Assembly (NCBI GenBank): GCA_005884925.1
Contig: VAYU01000025.1
Coordinates: forward strand, 16,259 to 80,258
Reading direction: 5' to 3'
DNA: 64,000 bases
Source of the DNA: Actinomycetota bacterium
GTDB taxonomy: Bacteria > Actinomycetota > UBA4738 > HRBIN12
A program made the position numbers and the translations under genes. Shown piece after piece: positions 40,828 to 49,472 of the stretch. The notes under the pieces are model-generated. The model searched no databases. It was not told where the DNA came from and saw only the letters and a program-made list of their open reading frames with translations. Position 1 is the stretch's first letter. The number at the start of each line of letters is the position of its first letter.

Positions 40828-43302
40828 CTAGGCCTTCTTCGGCGCCGAGGGTTCCGCCGCGGCCGTCTTCTTCGCGGCCGTCTTCTTGGTCGTCTTCTTG
40901 GTCGCGGTCTTCTTCCCCGCCGGCTTCTTCCGAGCCGCGGCCTTGCGAGCACGTGCCTCGGCCTTCGTGCGTCGCGCTTCCGCCTCCGCCTCCACGTCAC
41001 CCGGTCTCGTGACGTTGAACTCCAGATCCAGCTCGGCTCCGCAGTTCCAGCAGCGCAGCGACTTCGGCCGGCGAAGCAGCAAGGAGCCACACTCGGGGCA
41101 CGACCGGTCCTTCTCGGGCGGGTTGTTCACCGCCAGATCGCACTCGGGGTACCGGTCGCAGCCGTAGAACGTCCCGAAACGGGTGTGCTTCTCCACCAGC
41201 TCCCCGCGGTGACACTGCGGGCACGTCACGCCGGTGGACGTCGGCGGGTCCTTCTTGATGTAGCGGCACTGCGGATACCCGCTGCATCCGACGAACGGGC
41301 CGTAGCGGCCGACCCGGCGCTGGAGCTGCCGACCGCAATCGGGACAAGTCTCGTCGAGCAGCTCCGGCTCGGCGCGCTCGGTCCCGTCCATGTTGCGGAT
41401 GTAGCGGCACTCGGGGTAGTTGGGGCAGCCGATGAACTTGCCGTAGCGCCCCAGCTTGACCTGCAGTCTCCCCGGCTCCCTCCCCTCCTGGGGACAGAGC
41501 GGGCAGAGCTCGTCGAGCTCCTCGGAGTACCGTTCGAAGGAGTCCTCGGCCTTCTCCAGCGCGCGCTCGAACGGGCCGTTGAACTCCTCGAGCATCTGGA
41601 CCTTGCGGAGCTGACCCTCGGCGATGTCGTCGAGCTCCTTCTCCATGTAGGCGGTGAAGTCGGGGTTGACGATGTCCGGGAAGTGCTCGACGAGCTTGTC
41701 GGTCACCACGTAGCCCACGTCCTCCGGACGGAACCGTCGATCCTCCAAGCGGACGTACCCGCGGTCCTGGATCGTCGAGATGATCGACGCGTAGGTGGAC
41801 GGACGCCCGATCCCGAGCTCCTCCAGCTTCTTCACGAGCGAGGCCTCCGTGTACCGCGGCGGTGGTTGCGTGAAGTGCTGCTCCGGCAGGACCTCGAGCA
41901 TGCGAAGGAGCTGCTCCGCAGTGAGTACCGGCAGCGCGGCCTCGGCGTCTTCGTCGGGCTCATCGTCGCGACCTTCCCGGTAGAGCTTGAGGAACCCGTC
42001 GAAGAGGAGGGTCTGCCCGGTCGCCCGGAGTCCGTAACGGGTCCGCTCGCCGTTGCCGGAACCGGCGGGGACGAGCGCCTCGATGTCGATCCCGACCTGG
42101 TCGAACCGTGCGTCCGCCATCTGCGTGGCGACGGTCCGCTGCCATACCAAGCTGTACAGCCGGAGCTGGTCGCGCTCGAGCGCCGATGCGACGCGCTGCG
42201 GCGTCCGGAGCACGCTCGTGGGGCGAACCGCCTCGTGGGCTTCCTGCGCGTTGCGCGACCGGGTCTTGTACCGGCGCGCCTCGGCCAGGGAGTAGTCCTT
42301 CCCGTAGTCCTGCCGGACGAGCTCTGCGATCTCGCGGAGCGCCGAGTCGGCGATCGTCACGGAGTCCGTCCGCATGTAGGTGATCAGGCCGGTCGTCCCC
42401 TCCCCGGGCAGGTCGATCCCCTCGTACAGCCGCTGGGCGAGCGTCATGGTCTTGCGCGCGCTGAACCCGAGCTTGCGCGCGGCCTCCTGCTGGAGCGTCG
42501 AGGTCGTGAACGGAGGCGCCGGGGAGCGCTTCCGCTCCTTCTTCTCCACCCCGGTGATGCGGTAGGACGCGCCGCGGAGCCGCTTGGCGTGCTGCGCCGC
42601 GTCTGCTTCGATCCCGAGGAGCAGTCCCTTCTTGTCGGGACCGCTGGCCAGCTTGCCCTCGGGGATCTCGATGAGCCGCGCGAGGAACGGCTGCTCGACG
42701 TCCTCGGGGGTGAGCCGGACGTCGATGCTCCAGTACTCGACCGGCACGAACGCGTCGATCTCGCGCTCGCGCTCGACGATGAGACGCACGGCCACGGACT
42801 GGACGCGCCCGGCGGACAGGCCGGGCTGTACCCGCTTCCACAGGAGCGGCGAGATCTTGTAGCCGACGAGCCGGTCGAGGATCCGCCGGGCCTCCTGAGC
42901 GTCGAAGAGCTCCATATCGATCGTCCGGGGGTGGGCGAACGCGTCGAGGATGGCGTCGCGGGTGATCTCGGTGAAGGTGACGCGCTTGGCGTCCGCCGGC
43001 TCCACGCCCAGCAGGGTCGCCACGTGGAAGGCGATGGCCTCCCCCTCACGGTCGTAGTCGGTGGCGAGGACCAGATCCTCCGTCTGCTTCAGGGCCCTCT
43101 TCAGATCCGCCACGTGCCGCTTCGAGTCCTCGGGGACCTCGTACTGCACGGCGAAGTCCTGATCGGGGTCGACCCCGAGCTTGGAGCGGGGCAGGTCCCG
43201 GATGTGCCCATACGAAGCCCGGACGGCGTAGCCGTCACCCAGGTACTTCTCGATCGTCTTCGCCTTGGCAGGCGATTCGACGACGACGAGCGTTTTGGTC
43301 AT
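40828..43302 (-). CDS. topA: DNA topoisomerase I
   Basis: Type IA topoisomerase relaxing negative supercoils. The 824-aa protein has the TOPRIM metal site (VVESPAKAK at the N-terminus and DYDREGEAI, 82-90), active-site Tyr309 in GLITYMRTDS, four C-terminal zinc-finger-like cysteine repeats (for example CPLCP...GCPNYPEC, CPDC...GCSGYPQC, CPQC...GCDRYPEC, CPEC...CWNC), and a histone-H1-like tail of Lys/Ala/Thr repeats (about 785-824). Retaining four Cys4 modules is unlike mycobacterial TopA, which lacks them. ATG at 43302 has GGAGGA 10 nt upstream; TACCGT (43327-43332) is a likely -10. Confidence 0.96.
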   Translation of the reverse strand: MTKTLVVVESPAKAKTIEKYLGDGYAVRASYGHIRDLPRSKLGVDPDQDFAVQYEVPEDSKRHVADLKRALKQTEDLVLATDYDREGEAIAFHVATLLGVEPADAKRVTFTEITRDAILDAFAHPRTIDMELFDAQEARRILDRLVGYKISPLLWKRVQPGLSAGRVQSVAVRLIVEREREIDAFVPVEYWSIDVRLTPEDVEQPFLARLIEIPEGKLASGPDKKGLLLGIEADAAQHAKRLRGASYRITGVEKKERKRSPAPPFTTSTLQQEAARKLGFSARKTMTLAQRLYEGIDLPGEGTTGLITYMRTDSVTIADSALREIAELVRQDYGKDYSLAEARRYKTRSRNAQEAHEAVRPTSVLRTPQRVASALERDQLRLYSLVWQRTVATQMADARFDQVGIDIEALVPAGSGNGERTRYGLRATGQTLLFDGFLKLYREGRDDEPDEDAEAALPVLTAEQLLRMLEVLPEQHFTQPPPRYTEASLVKKLEELGIGRPSTYASIISTIQDRGYVRLEDRRFRPEDVGYVVTDKLVEHFPDIVNPDFTAYMEKELDDIAEGQLRKVQMLEEFNGPFERALEKAEDSFERYSEELDELCPLCPQEGREPGRLQVKLGRYGKFIGCPNYPECRYIRNMDGTERAEPELLDETCPDCGRQLQRRVGRYGPFVGCSGYPQCRYIKKDPPTSTGVTCPQCHRGELVEKHTRFGTFYGCDRYPECDLAVNNPPEKDRSCPECGSLLLRRPKSLRCWNCGAELDLEFNVTRPGDVEAEAEARRTKAEARARKAAARKKPAGKKTATKKTTKKTAAKKTAAAEPSAPKKA

Positions 43303-43326
43303 CTCGGTTGCTTCCTCCGGTGCCGG

Positions 43327-43332
43327 ACGGTA
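43327..43332 (-). promoter_or_regulatory. Putative -10 box of topA
   Basis: TACCGT on the minus strand, 24 nt before the ATG, with the GGAGGA ribosome site between. Confidence 0.35.
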
Positions 43333-43436
43333 CCACCGGCCGCCTCTGCGGCTGGCATGGCCGTCACGAGACCGCCACAACGCGCTGTTACGCTCGGCGT
43401 ATTCCCCGTACCCCTTGAGGCCACCCCGGAGGACGC

Positions 43437-44105
43437 GTGCTCGCCCTGCTCACCGACACGATCATCCGGCTGGTCAGCGAGCACGGATATGTGGCCATCT
43501 TCGTCCTGATGTCGCTGGATTCAGCCTGTGTGCCCTTCCCGAGCGAGGTGACGCTGCTCTTCGGTGGAGCCCTCACCAGCACCGTGGTCGTCGGCGCGGG
43601 GCAGGAGTTGTCGCTGGTTGGAGTCGTGTTCTGGGCGATGGCAGGGACGTTGATCGGATCGTGGCTCGCCTACGGGGTGGGCTACGCGGGCGGGCGGCCC
43701 GCGATCGACCGGTTCGGCCGGTACCTGCTGATCCGACCACACGAGATCGACCGGGCCCACGATTGGTTCGAGCGCCACGGTGAGGCCGTGGCCGCGTACG
43801 GGCGGCTCATCCCGCTGGTCCGGTCCTTCGTGAGCCTGCCGGCGGGCGTCGCGGCGATGCGGTTCTGGCGATTCACGCTGTACACCCTGGTGGGATCGGT
43901 CATCTGGTGCGTCGGCCTCGCGTCGATCGGGCACGTGTTCGGTGATCGCTGGCGCGAAATCGAACGGGTCATCCAGCCGTTCGCTTTGATCATCGCCGGC
44001 GTCGTCGTCGTGGCACTCGTCATGTTCGTGTCGCGTCGCTGGGGACAGGTCCGTCGCGAGTACGCGGCGCTCGACGCGCGCGAAGATGGGTCGACCAGCA
44101 CGTAG
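43437..44105 (+). CDS. DedA family membrane protein
   Basis: A 222-aa DedA/VTT-domain protein; DedA proteins are scramblase- or flippase-like membrane proteins involved in recycling undecaprenyl phosphate or phospholipids. Motifs include the early SACVPFPSE re-entrant motif (about 29-37), GTLIGSWLAYGVGYAGGRP, and the RLIPLVRSFVSLPAGVAAM segment with the conserved Arg and Pro-Ala-Gly. Four to five membrane helices are predicted. GTG at 43437 has GGAGG 4 nt upstream; TACGCT (43389-43394) may be the -10. It is divergent from topA and convergent with the GNAT gene. Confidence 0.92.
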   Translation: MLALLTDTIIRLVSEHGYVAIFVLMSLDSACVPFPSEVTLLFGGALTSTVVVGAGQELSLVGVVFWAMAGTLIGSWLAYGVGYAGGRPAIDRFGRYLLIRPHEIDRAHDWFERHGEAVAAYGRLIPLVRSFVSLPAGVAAMRFWRFTLYTLVGSVIWCVGLASIGHVFGDRWREIERVIQPFALIIAGVVVVALVMFVSRRWGQVRREYAALDAREDGSTST

Positions 44106-44111
44106 CGCTCG

Positions 44112-44591
44112 TCAGAGGTTGGCGACCATCGTCCAGTTCCCGCCGGACTCATCGACCTTCTCGAACCCGGCCTTCTGATACATCATCCGCGACCGGTTGT
44201 GCACCGCGACCGAGAGCGACAACGCCTGGAACCCCTCCTCGCGGGCCTGCACCATGCACGATCGCAAGAGCGCCTCGCCGATCCCCTTCCGCCGATGAAG
44301 GGGGACGACCGCGATCGACAGCTCGGGGATCTTGTCGTCCACGAAGCCGTACCCGGGATCCTCGGCGGTGAACAGCCGGTACCACGCCGCTCCGACCGGC
44401 GCGCCCTCAACCTCCGCCACCACCCCACCGTCCCCCTCGCGTCCCCATCCCTGGTGGTAGCGAACGAGCACGGGGTCGGCCAGGACCTCCTCGATCGGCT
44501 CGCGGGGCCAATCGGGGTTCCACCGAGCGGCCTCGTAGAGCATCTTCTTCAGGAACTGCACGTCGTCCTTCGTCGCGGGACGGATGTTCAT
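44112..44591 (-). CDS. GNAT family N-acetyltransferase
   Basis: A 159-aa single GNAT domain: motif C/D start (MNIRPATKDDVQFLKKML), central IPELSIAVVPLHRRKGIGEALL with the RRKGIG pyrophosphate loop for acetyl-CoA (about 100-106), and the closing NRSRMMYQKAGFEKV motif B. The substrate cannot be predicted. ATG at 44591 has a GGAGG ribosome site and a TAGGGT -10 candidate (44631-44636). It stands alone between DedA and the potassium island. Confidence 0.9.
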   Translation of the reverse strand: MNIRPATKDDVQFLKKMLYEAARWNPDWPREPIEEVLADPVLVRYHQGWGREGDGGVVAEVEGAPVGAAWYRLFTAEDPGYGFVDDKIPELSIAVVPLHRRKGIGEALLRSCMVQAREEGFQALSLSVAVHNRSRMMYQKAGFEKVDESGGNWTMVANL

Positions 44592-44630
44592 CCGGATGGA
44601 GCCTCCGTGAGATGCCTCGGCTGCATGGGA

Positions 44631-44636
44631 ACCCTA
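44631..44636 (-). promoter_or_regulatory. Putative -10 box of the GNAT gene
   Basis: TAGGGT on the minus strand, 39 nt before the ATG; leadered gene with GGAGG in between. Confidence 0.35.
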
Positions 44637-44650
44637 GCGCACAACGTCGT

Positions 44651-46990
44651 TCAGTCGGCCCGAGACGGGACCGGGGCGGAGTCGCGCTCAAGCAGGAACG
44701 GGACGCTCGTGAGCAGGACGCGATCCTCGTACAGGAAGAGGCGTTTGATGAACAGCGCGCTCTGGTTGTGCAAGGGGAGCTGCCACCAGTGGGAAACGAT
44801 CACCTCGGGCACCAAGACGTTGACCACGGCGTTGGGGTGCATCGAGAACCGCCGAACCTCGTTCAGCATCGGACGGGTGAGGTCTCGGAACGGTGCCTCC
44901 ACGATGTCGAGCGGCACCTCGAGCCCGAGGTTGAACCACGCCTCCTCGAGGTGATGCGCCTGTTCGGGATCCACATCGAAGTAGATCGCGCGCGTGATCG
45001 TCGCGTCCAGCGTGCGGGCATAGTTGATCGCGCGCACGGTGACGTCGTTGACCGAGGAGACGAACACGAGGGTCACGGCCTTCTGCGGGACCAAGGGCTT
45101 CGAAACGTCGGCGTGGCGGGCAGGGTCCTCCACCACCGGCACATCGGTCACGACCACGCGGGGCTCTCCCAGGAGGCCCGCTTTCAGCCGGACCAGCTCG
45201 TTCTTGCCGACGAGGTACCGGACCAGCCCCTGATCCACGATCTCCGGGACCATGATCGTCACCACGTCGTGGGGGCCGGGGTGCAGACGTCGCACGTACG
45301 CGCGCACCGCCGACGTGAGGTTGCCGGCGCCAACGGGTTCGAGCTCCGCGGCTCCGGTACCGGCGAACGAAGGCCACCGCTCCGCCAGAGCCATCGGGAC
45401 GGATGCGCCGGGCGTCACGGCATGCAACGACGCGGGCCGGAACGAGCGGACGTAGCCGAGCGCCTCCGCGGTGGCTGCGTCGATGTCGCGGACCAGCAGT
45501 ACCACGTGGTTGGCCTCGAGTTCTCCGGGCCGCTCCGCACCGCGACGCGTCTGGGCCCGCACCCACGCGTAGTGCCGATGGATGGAGTAGAAGCCCGGCA
45601 CCAGCAACCCGATGATCAGGATCGAGAGCCACGCGCCGTCCGCGAACTTCGAGATCACGACGACGACCAGTACGACCGCGGTCGTGATCGCCCCGATGAT
45701 GTTGATCACTATCGAGCGACGCCATCCGCGCATCGCGCCCGCGCCCTTGCGGCCCTCGGCCAACCAGTGCCTGACCATCCCGGTCTGGGAAAGAGTGAAC
45801 GAGGTGAAGACCCCAACGACGTAGAAGTGGATCAGGGTGTTGAGGTCCGCGTGGAAGGCATAGATCATCGCGCACGAGAGCAGCCCCAGCACGATCACGC
45901 CGTTGGAGAAGACCAACCGGTCGCCGCGGTTGACGAACTGGCTCGGCATGAAGCGGTCGCGCGCGAGGATCGAGGCGAGCCGGGGGAAGTCCTGGTAGGC
46001 GGTGTTCGCGGCCAGGATCAAGATCGCCGCGGTGAAGAACTGCACCACGAAGAATCCCAGCGAGGAGTTGCCGAAGATCCCGATCGCGATCTGCGCGACC
46101 ACCGAGCGCTGCTCGCTCGCGACGACCCCGTCCATGTGCGTGGCGAGCCACGAGATCCCAAGGAACATCGTGACCGCGATCGTGCCCATGATCGCGAGGG
46201 TCGCGGCCGCGTTCCTCGCTTGGGGGCGTTTGAACGCGGGTACGCCGTTGGAGATCGCCTCCACGCCGGTGAGCGCCGTGGCACCTTGCGAGAACGCCTT
46301 CAGGATCGCGAACAGGCCCACCGCCGCGGCCGTCGTGGCGGCGTCCGGGATCAGCTCAGAGCTGACGCCGACCGGCGGACATCCACCGAGGCACCGAGCG
46401 AGCCCGAGCACGACGAGGAGAAGGATCGAGGCGACGAACCCGTAGGTCGGGATCGCGAAGACCGTCCCCGACTCGCGCGCGCCACGGAGGTTCGCGAACG
46501 TCACCAGCAGGACGAACAGCATGGAGAGCAGCACGCGGTGTTCGTTCGCCCAGCCGAACGCCGACCCGATCGCGAACACGCCGGCGACGATCGAGACCAC
46601 GACGGTCATCATGTAGTCGAACAGCAGCGCCGCCGCCGCCACCAGGCCGGGTAAGGTGCCGAGGTTGTCCTTGCTGACGATGTACGCTCCGCCGCCTCCG
46701 GGATAGGCACGGACGGTCTGTCGGTAGGAGCTCACGACGATCGCCATCAGCAGCGCGATCGCGATCGCGATCGGCATCACGTAGGACTGGGGGCGCGACG
46801 TGACGAGCGTGAGCGCGATCAGGATCTCGCCGGTGGCGTAGGCGACCGATGAGAGGGCGTCGGACGCGAAGACCGGGAGGGCGAGCACCTTGGGGAGCAA
46901 CGTGTGCTCCAGCTGTTGGCTCGTGAACGCGCGTCCGACGAAGAAGCGTTTGATGATCGACGTCGGGGGGGCGTGGGAGGTCGTCGCCAT
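44651..46990 (-). CDS. KimA-like APC-superfamily transporter with UspA-like C-terminal domains (copy 1)
   Basis: A 779-aa transporter. The N-terminus (KRFFVGRAFTSQQLEHTLLPK, LALPVFASDALSSVAYATGEIL) matches the KimA/YdaO high-affinity potassium importers of the APC superfamily. About 12 helices span residues 35-470, with SYRQTVRAYPGGGGAYIVSKDNLG and a GVEAISNGVPAFKRP motif. A cytoplasmic part of over 300 residues follows, with two USP/nucleotide-binding-like units (NHVVLLVRDIDAAT, AVTLVFVSSVNDVT). It is encoded beside a KdpD/KdpE-type pair and TrkA subunits (compare Mycobacterium Rv2690c-ceoB-ceoC), so potassium uptake is the best inference; an amino-acid substrate is not excluded. ATG at 46990, with TAGCAT 8 nt upstream. 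Confidence 0.82.
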   Translation of the reverse strand: MATTSHAPPTSIIKRFFVGRAFTSQQLEHTLLPKVLALPVFASDALSSVAYATGEILIALTLVTSRPQSYVMPIAIAIALLMAIVVSSYRQTVRAYPGGGGAYIVSKDNLGTLPGLVAAAALLFDYMMTVVVSIVAGVFAIGSAFGWANEHRVLLSMLFVLLVTFANLRGARESGTVFAIPTYGFVASILLLVVLGLARCLGGCPPVGVSSELIPDAATTAAAVGLFAILKAFSQGATALTGVEAISNGVPAFKRPQARNAAATLAIMGTIAVTMFLGISWLATHMDGVVASEQRSVVAQIAIGIFGNSSLGFFVVQFFTAAILILAANTAYQDFPRLASILARDRFMPSQFVNRGDRLVFSNGVIVLGLLSCAMIYAFHADLNTLIHFYVVGVFTSFTLSQTGMVRHWLAEGRKGAGAMRGWRRSIVINIIGAITTAVVLVVVVISKFADGAWLSILIIGLLVPGFYSIHRHYAWVRAQTRRGAERPGELEANHVVLLVRDIDAATAEALGYVRSFRPASLHAVTPGASVPMALAERWPSFAGTGAAELEPVGAGNLTSAVRAYVRRLHPGPHDVVTIMVPEIVDQGLVRYLVGKNELVRLKAGLLGEPRVVVTDVPVVEDPARHADVSKPLVPQKAVTLVFVSSVNDVTVRAINYARTLDATITRAIYFDVDPEQAHHLEEAWFNLGLEVPLDIVEAPFRDLTRPMLNEVRRFSMHPNAVVNVLVPEVIVSHWWQLPLHNQSALFIKRLFLYEDRVLLTSVPFLLERDSAPVPSRAD

Positions 46991-46998
46991 CGCCGGTG

Positions 46999-47004
46999 AT
47001 GCTA
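46999..47004 (-). promoter_or_regulatory. -10 box of KimA-like copy 1
   Basis: TAGCAT on the minus strand, 8 nt before the ATG, in the 22-nt gap after the response regulator gene. Nearly leaderless promoter. Confidence 0.4.
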
Positions 47005-47012
47005 CGTGGCGC

Positions 47013-47696
47013 TCAGGCGGATTCACCCACCCACCGGTAGCCGACACCCGGCTCGGTGACGATCAGGGCGGGTGAGGACGCGTCGTCGCCCAGCTTCTTG
47101 CGGAGCGCGCGGATGTACGTGCGGAGGTAGGTCGTCTCCGTCCCGTACCCCTGACCCCACACCCGGCGAAGGAGCCACTGGTGCGTGAGGAGCTTCCCCG
47201 GGTTGGAGACGAGCGCCTCCAATAAGGCGTACTCGGTGGGGGTCACGTGCAGCTGCTCGCCGTCCAGGGTGACCAGGCGTCGCGCGAGGTCGATCTCTAG
47301 CCCCCCATACCGGAGCGTCGGTTGAGGGGGCTCGTCCGGGCCCGCGCGGCGGAGCGCCGCGCGGGCCCGGGCGAGCAGCTCCTCCATCGCGAACGGCTTC
47401 GTCACGTAGTCGTCGGCCCCGGCGTCGAGCGCCGCGACCTTGTCCGACTGCGCCTCGCGGACGGACAGGATGATCACCGGGACGTCGGAGAACCCCCGCA
47501 CCCGCCGGATCACCTCGGTACCGTCCATGTCCGGGAGCCCGAGGTCCAGCAGCACGAGGTCGGGCTGCTGGTCGGCCGAGGCGACCACGCCCTCCTCCCC
47601 CGTGCCGACGGTCGCGACCTCGTAGCCATGGGCCTCGAGGCTCGTCCGGAGTGCCCGCCGGATCTGGGGTTCGTCGTCGACGACCAACACCTTCAC
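47013..47696 (-). CDS. KdpE-type (OmpR family) response regulator, copy 1
   Basis: A 227-aa regulator: receiver with Asp7-Asp8, phospho-acceptor Asp51 (LVLLDLGLPDMDG), Thr/Ser and Lys residues, and a winged-helix DNA-binding domain (LHVTPTEYALLEALVSNPGK, then WGQGYGTETTYLRTYIRALRKKLG) ending in ITEPGVGYRW-like residues typical of KdpE. GTG at 47696 overlaps the kinase gene (GTGA). It is followed by KimA-like copy 1, its likely target. The operator candidates are the CGTGAA repeats at 49160-49225. Confidence 0.92.
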   Translation of the reverse strand: MKVLVVDDEPQIRRALRTSLEAHGYEVATVGTGEEGVVASADQQPDLVLLDLGLPDMDGTEVIRRVRGFSDVPVIILSVREAQSDKVAALDAGADDYVTKPFAMEELLARARAALRRAGPDEPPQPTLRYGGLEIDLARRLVTLDGEQLHVTPTEYALLEALVSNPGKLLTHQWLLRRVWGQGYGTETTYLRTYIRALRKKLGDDASSPALIVTEPGVGYRWVGESA

Positions 47697-49129
47697 AGCA
47701 CCGTCTCCTCGATCGGGACGTCGACCACCATCGCGGTCCCGCCCCCCGTCGTCTCCTCGATCCGGATGCGCCCGCCGTGAGCCACCACGATGGCGCGCGC
47801 GATCGCGAGGCCGAGGCCGCTGCCCGAAGACTCGGGGCTCTCGCGGCCGCGGTAGAAGGCTTCGAACACCTTCTCACGCTCCTCGGGCTTGATGCCCGGA
47901 CCCTCATCGGCGACGCGGACGCGGATCGCGCCACGCGTTTCGCCGACGTGGATCCGGATCGTCCCGCCCCGCGGGGAATGCCGTGCGGCGTTCTCCAGCA
48001 GGTTCGTCAGCACCTGGTCGAGCTGGACGGGATCCGCCGGGACCTCGGGGAGATCGGGAGCCAGCTGCAGCTCGACCGTGAAGTCGACGAGGAGCGGACG
48101 CATCCGGGCCACGACCGCTTCCGCGACCTCGTCGACGGCCGTCGCCACCCGCTTCGGGATCAGCGCACCGGCGCGGATCTTGGCGAGATCCAGGATGTTC
48201 CCCACCAATCGGTTCAGTCGGTCCGTCTCCTCGAGGATCGTCGTGAGCAGCTCCTGCTGCTGCCCCTTGTCGTGGGTCGCGCTCACATCCAGCAGGCTCG
48301 TGACCCCCGCTTTGATCGACGCGAGCGGGGTACGCAGATCGTGGGTGACCGACGAGAACATCGCGGCGCGCAACTGGTTGGTCTCGGCGTCCAGTTGCGC
48401 GAGACGCGCCCGGGCATCCAACCTCGCCCGGTCCAACGCGACCGCTGCTTGCCGGGTCGCGGCCTCCAGGAGCATCCGCTCGTCACGGGTGAACGAACGC
48501 CTTCCCTCCGGCCGCTCCGCGATCAACGTCCCGAGGGGGATGTTCGACACGACCACCGGGATCACCTCGGTCGGGCCGCCCCGAGGCACGCCCGGCCGGA
48601 CCGCTCGCGCCTCGATGTCCTGGCCGTCGAGCGTCACCGACACCTGGCAGGAGGCGAGACCGAGCGGTTCCAGGAGCACCTGGACGAACTCATCGAGCAC
48701 CCGGTCGGGGACGTCGCCGGACAGGAGCTTCGCGGACAAGAAGGCGAGCAGCCGCGCCTCCCGCTCGCGCCGCCCCGCTCGATCACGCTCATCCGCCGCG
48801 TACCCCACCACCAGCCCGACGACGACGGCGATCGCGAGGAACACGACCGCGGCGATCAGGTCGCGGAGCTGATCGAAGCGGAGCACGCGATCCGGGTATT
48901 CCACGATCGGCAGGGCGATCGAGGCGAGCACGGCGGCCACGACCCCCGCCCACAGCCCGCCGCTCACCGCTGCGATCGTCACGGCGAGGATGAAGATCGC
49001 GACGCCCGCGCCCTGGAGCTGGTACGTGAGCAGCGCGAGCACCGTACCGGCCAGGGTGGCGAGGAGGCCGATGCCGACCGAACGCACCGTCAACCGGGCA
49101 AGACGACCGGGAGGGCTCTCGACGACCAC
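47693..49129 (-). CDS. KdpD-like sensor kinase lacking the N-terminal KdpD/USP domains
   Basis: A 478-aa histidine kinase made of the C-terminal half of KdpD only: four membrane helices of the DUF4118 type (about 18-112), a GAF-like domain (about 125-235), HisKA with His263 in SSVTHDLRTPLASIKAG, and an ATPase domain (NLLENAARHSP, DEGPGIKPEE, GSGLGLAIARAI). The cytosolic Walker/USP portion of classical KdpD is absent, so it cannot sense through that region. GTG at 49129 has TAGCGT 6 nt upstream. It is co-transcribed with the KdpE-type regulator. Confidence 0.92.
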   Translation of the reverse strand: MVVESPPGRLARLTVRSVGIGLLATLAGTVLALLTYQLQGAGVAIFILAVTIAAVSGGLWAGVVAAVLASIALPIVEYPDRVLRFDQLRDLIAAVVFLAIAVVVGLVVGYAADERDRAGRREREARLLAFLSAKLLSGDVPDRVLDEFVQVLLEPLGLASCQVSVTLDGQDIEARAVRPGVPRGGPTEVIPVVVSNIPLGTLIAERPEGRRSFTRDERMLLEAATRQAAVALDRARLDARARLAQLDAETNQLRAAMFSSVTHDLRTPLASIKAGVTSLLDVSATHDKGQQQELLTTILEETDRLNRLVGNILDLAKIRAGALIPKRVATAVDEVAEAVVARMRPLLVDFTVELQLAPDLPEVPADPVQLDQVLTNLLENAARHSPRGGTIRIHVGETRGAIRVRVADEGPGIKPEEREKVFEAFYRGRESPESSGSGLGLAIARAIVVAHGGRIRIEETTGGGTAMVVDVPIEETVL

Positions 49130-49135
49130 GGTCGA

Positions 49136-49141
49136 ACGCTA
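49136..49141 (-). promoter_or_regulatory. Leaderless-type -10 box of the KdpD-like kinase gene
   Basis: TAGCGT on the minus strand, exactly 6 nt before the GTG at 49129. The nearest CGTGAA repeat ends 18 nt upstream of it, at the -35 position. Confidence 0.5.
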
Positions 49142-49159
49142 CCGCCCGCGTGGGGCCCG

Positions 49160-49225
49160 TTCACGCGTGACGGTCGTTCACGACATCTTCACGCCGCCCT
49201 AGGCATCCTTCACGCCCCGCTCACG
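49160..49225 (-). promoter_or_regulatory. Helically phased CGTGAA direct repeats (OmpR-family operator candidate)
   Basis: On the minus strand CGTGAA occurs at 49160-49165, 49177-49182, 49188-49193 and 49209-49214, and CGTGAG at 49220-49225. Steps of 11, 21 and 11 nt place four of the five on one face of the helix. OmpR/KdpE regulators bind tandem direct repeats about 11 nt apart, so this is a likely KdpE-type array upstream of the kinase promoter. Confidence 0.55.
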
Positions 49226-49349
49226 GCAGATGCCGGAGCCTACTCAGCGGAAAGAGGTTTTCTGCCGGGCGGGCCGCGTGGCCGTCACCCCTAGGCGGTT
49301 CGTCGGGCAGGATGGGTTATCCACCGCTTTCCTCCGAGCCCGTCTTCGG

Positions 49350-49377
49350 GGCCGGCAGCTCCCTCCAGCTGCCGGCC
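49350..49377. repeat. Perfect 11-bp inverted repeat
   Basis: GGCCGGCAGCT and AGCTGCCGGCC with a CCCTCC loop. It lies between two divergent genes and has no T-run on either strand, so it is not an ordinary terminator. Possible structured RNA or dyad-symmetric binding site. Confidence 0.5.
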
Positions 49378-49458
49378 TCAAGACATTCCTGGGGTCGTTC
49401 ACGGCGACGACCGCCTGCGCCCGAGGGGTCATGTCATGTCATCGCCAGAGCCCGGCGG

Positions 49459-49464
49459 TACCCT
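49459..49464 (+). promoter_or_regulatory. -10 box of the trkA pair
   Basis: TACCCT, 8 nt before the GTG at 49473, with no Shine-Dalgarno sequence. If this is the only promoter, the hairpin at 49350 is outside the trkA mRNA. Confidence 0.4.
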
Positions 49465-49472
49465 TCTGCCTC

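Larger units (their letters stand above)
49130..49472. promoter_or_regulatory. 343-nt divergent control region between the KdpD-like kinase and trkA genes
   Basis: No protein-coding gene is convincing here. It holds a -10 box for each flanking gene, a set of phased CGTGAA repeats on the kinase side, a 7-bp long-range pairing (CGGCAGA at 49224-49230 with TCTGCCG at 49261-49267) and a perfect 11-bp hairpin at 49350-49377. The length and structure are unusual in this compact genome and could include a small RNA or structured leader. Confidence 0.6.

Noticed and set aside
49350-49377. Rho-independent terminator
   Set aside because: Strong stem but no T-run on either strand, and both flanking genes read away from it.
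49130-49472. c-di-AMP (ydaO/kimA type) riboswitch before the potassium genes
   Set aside because: Expected from function, but I do not find the conserved core segments of that class on either strand, and the trkA promoter candidate lies downstream of the hairpins.
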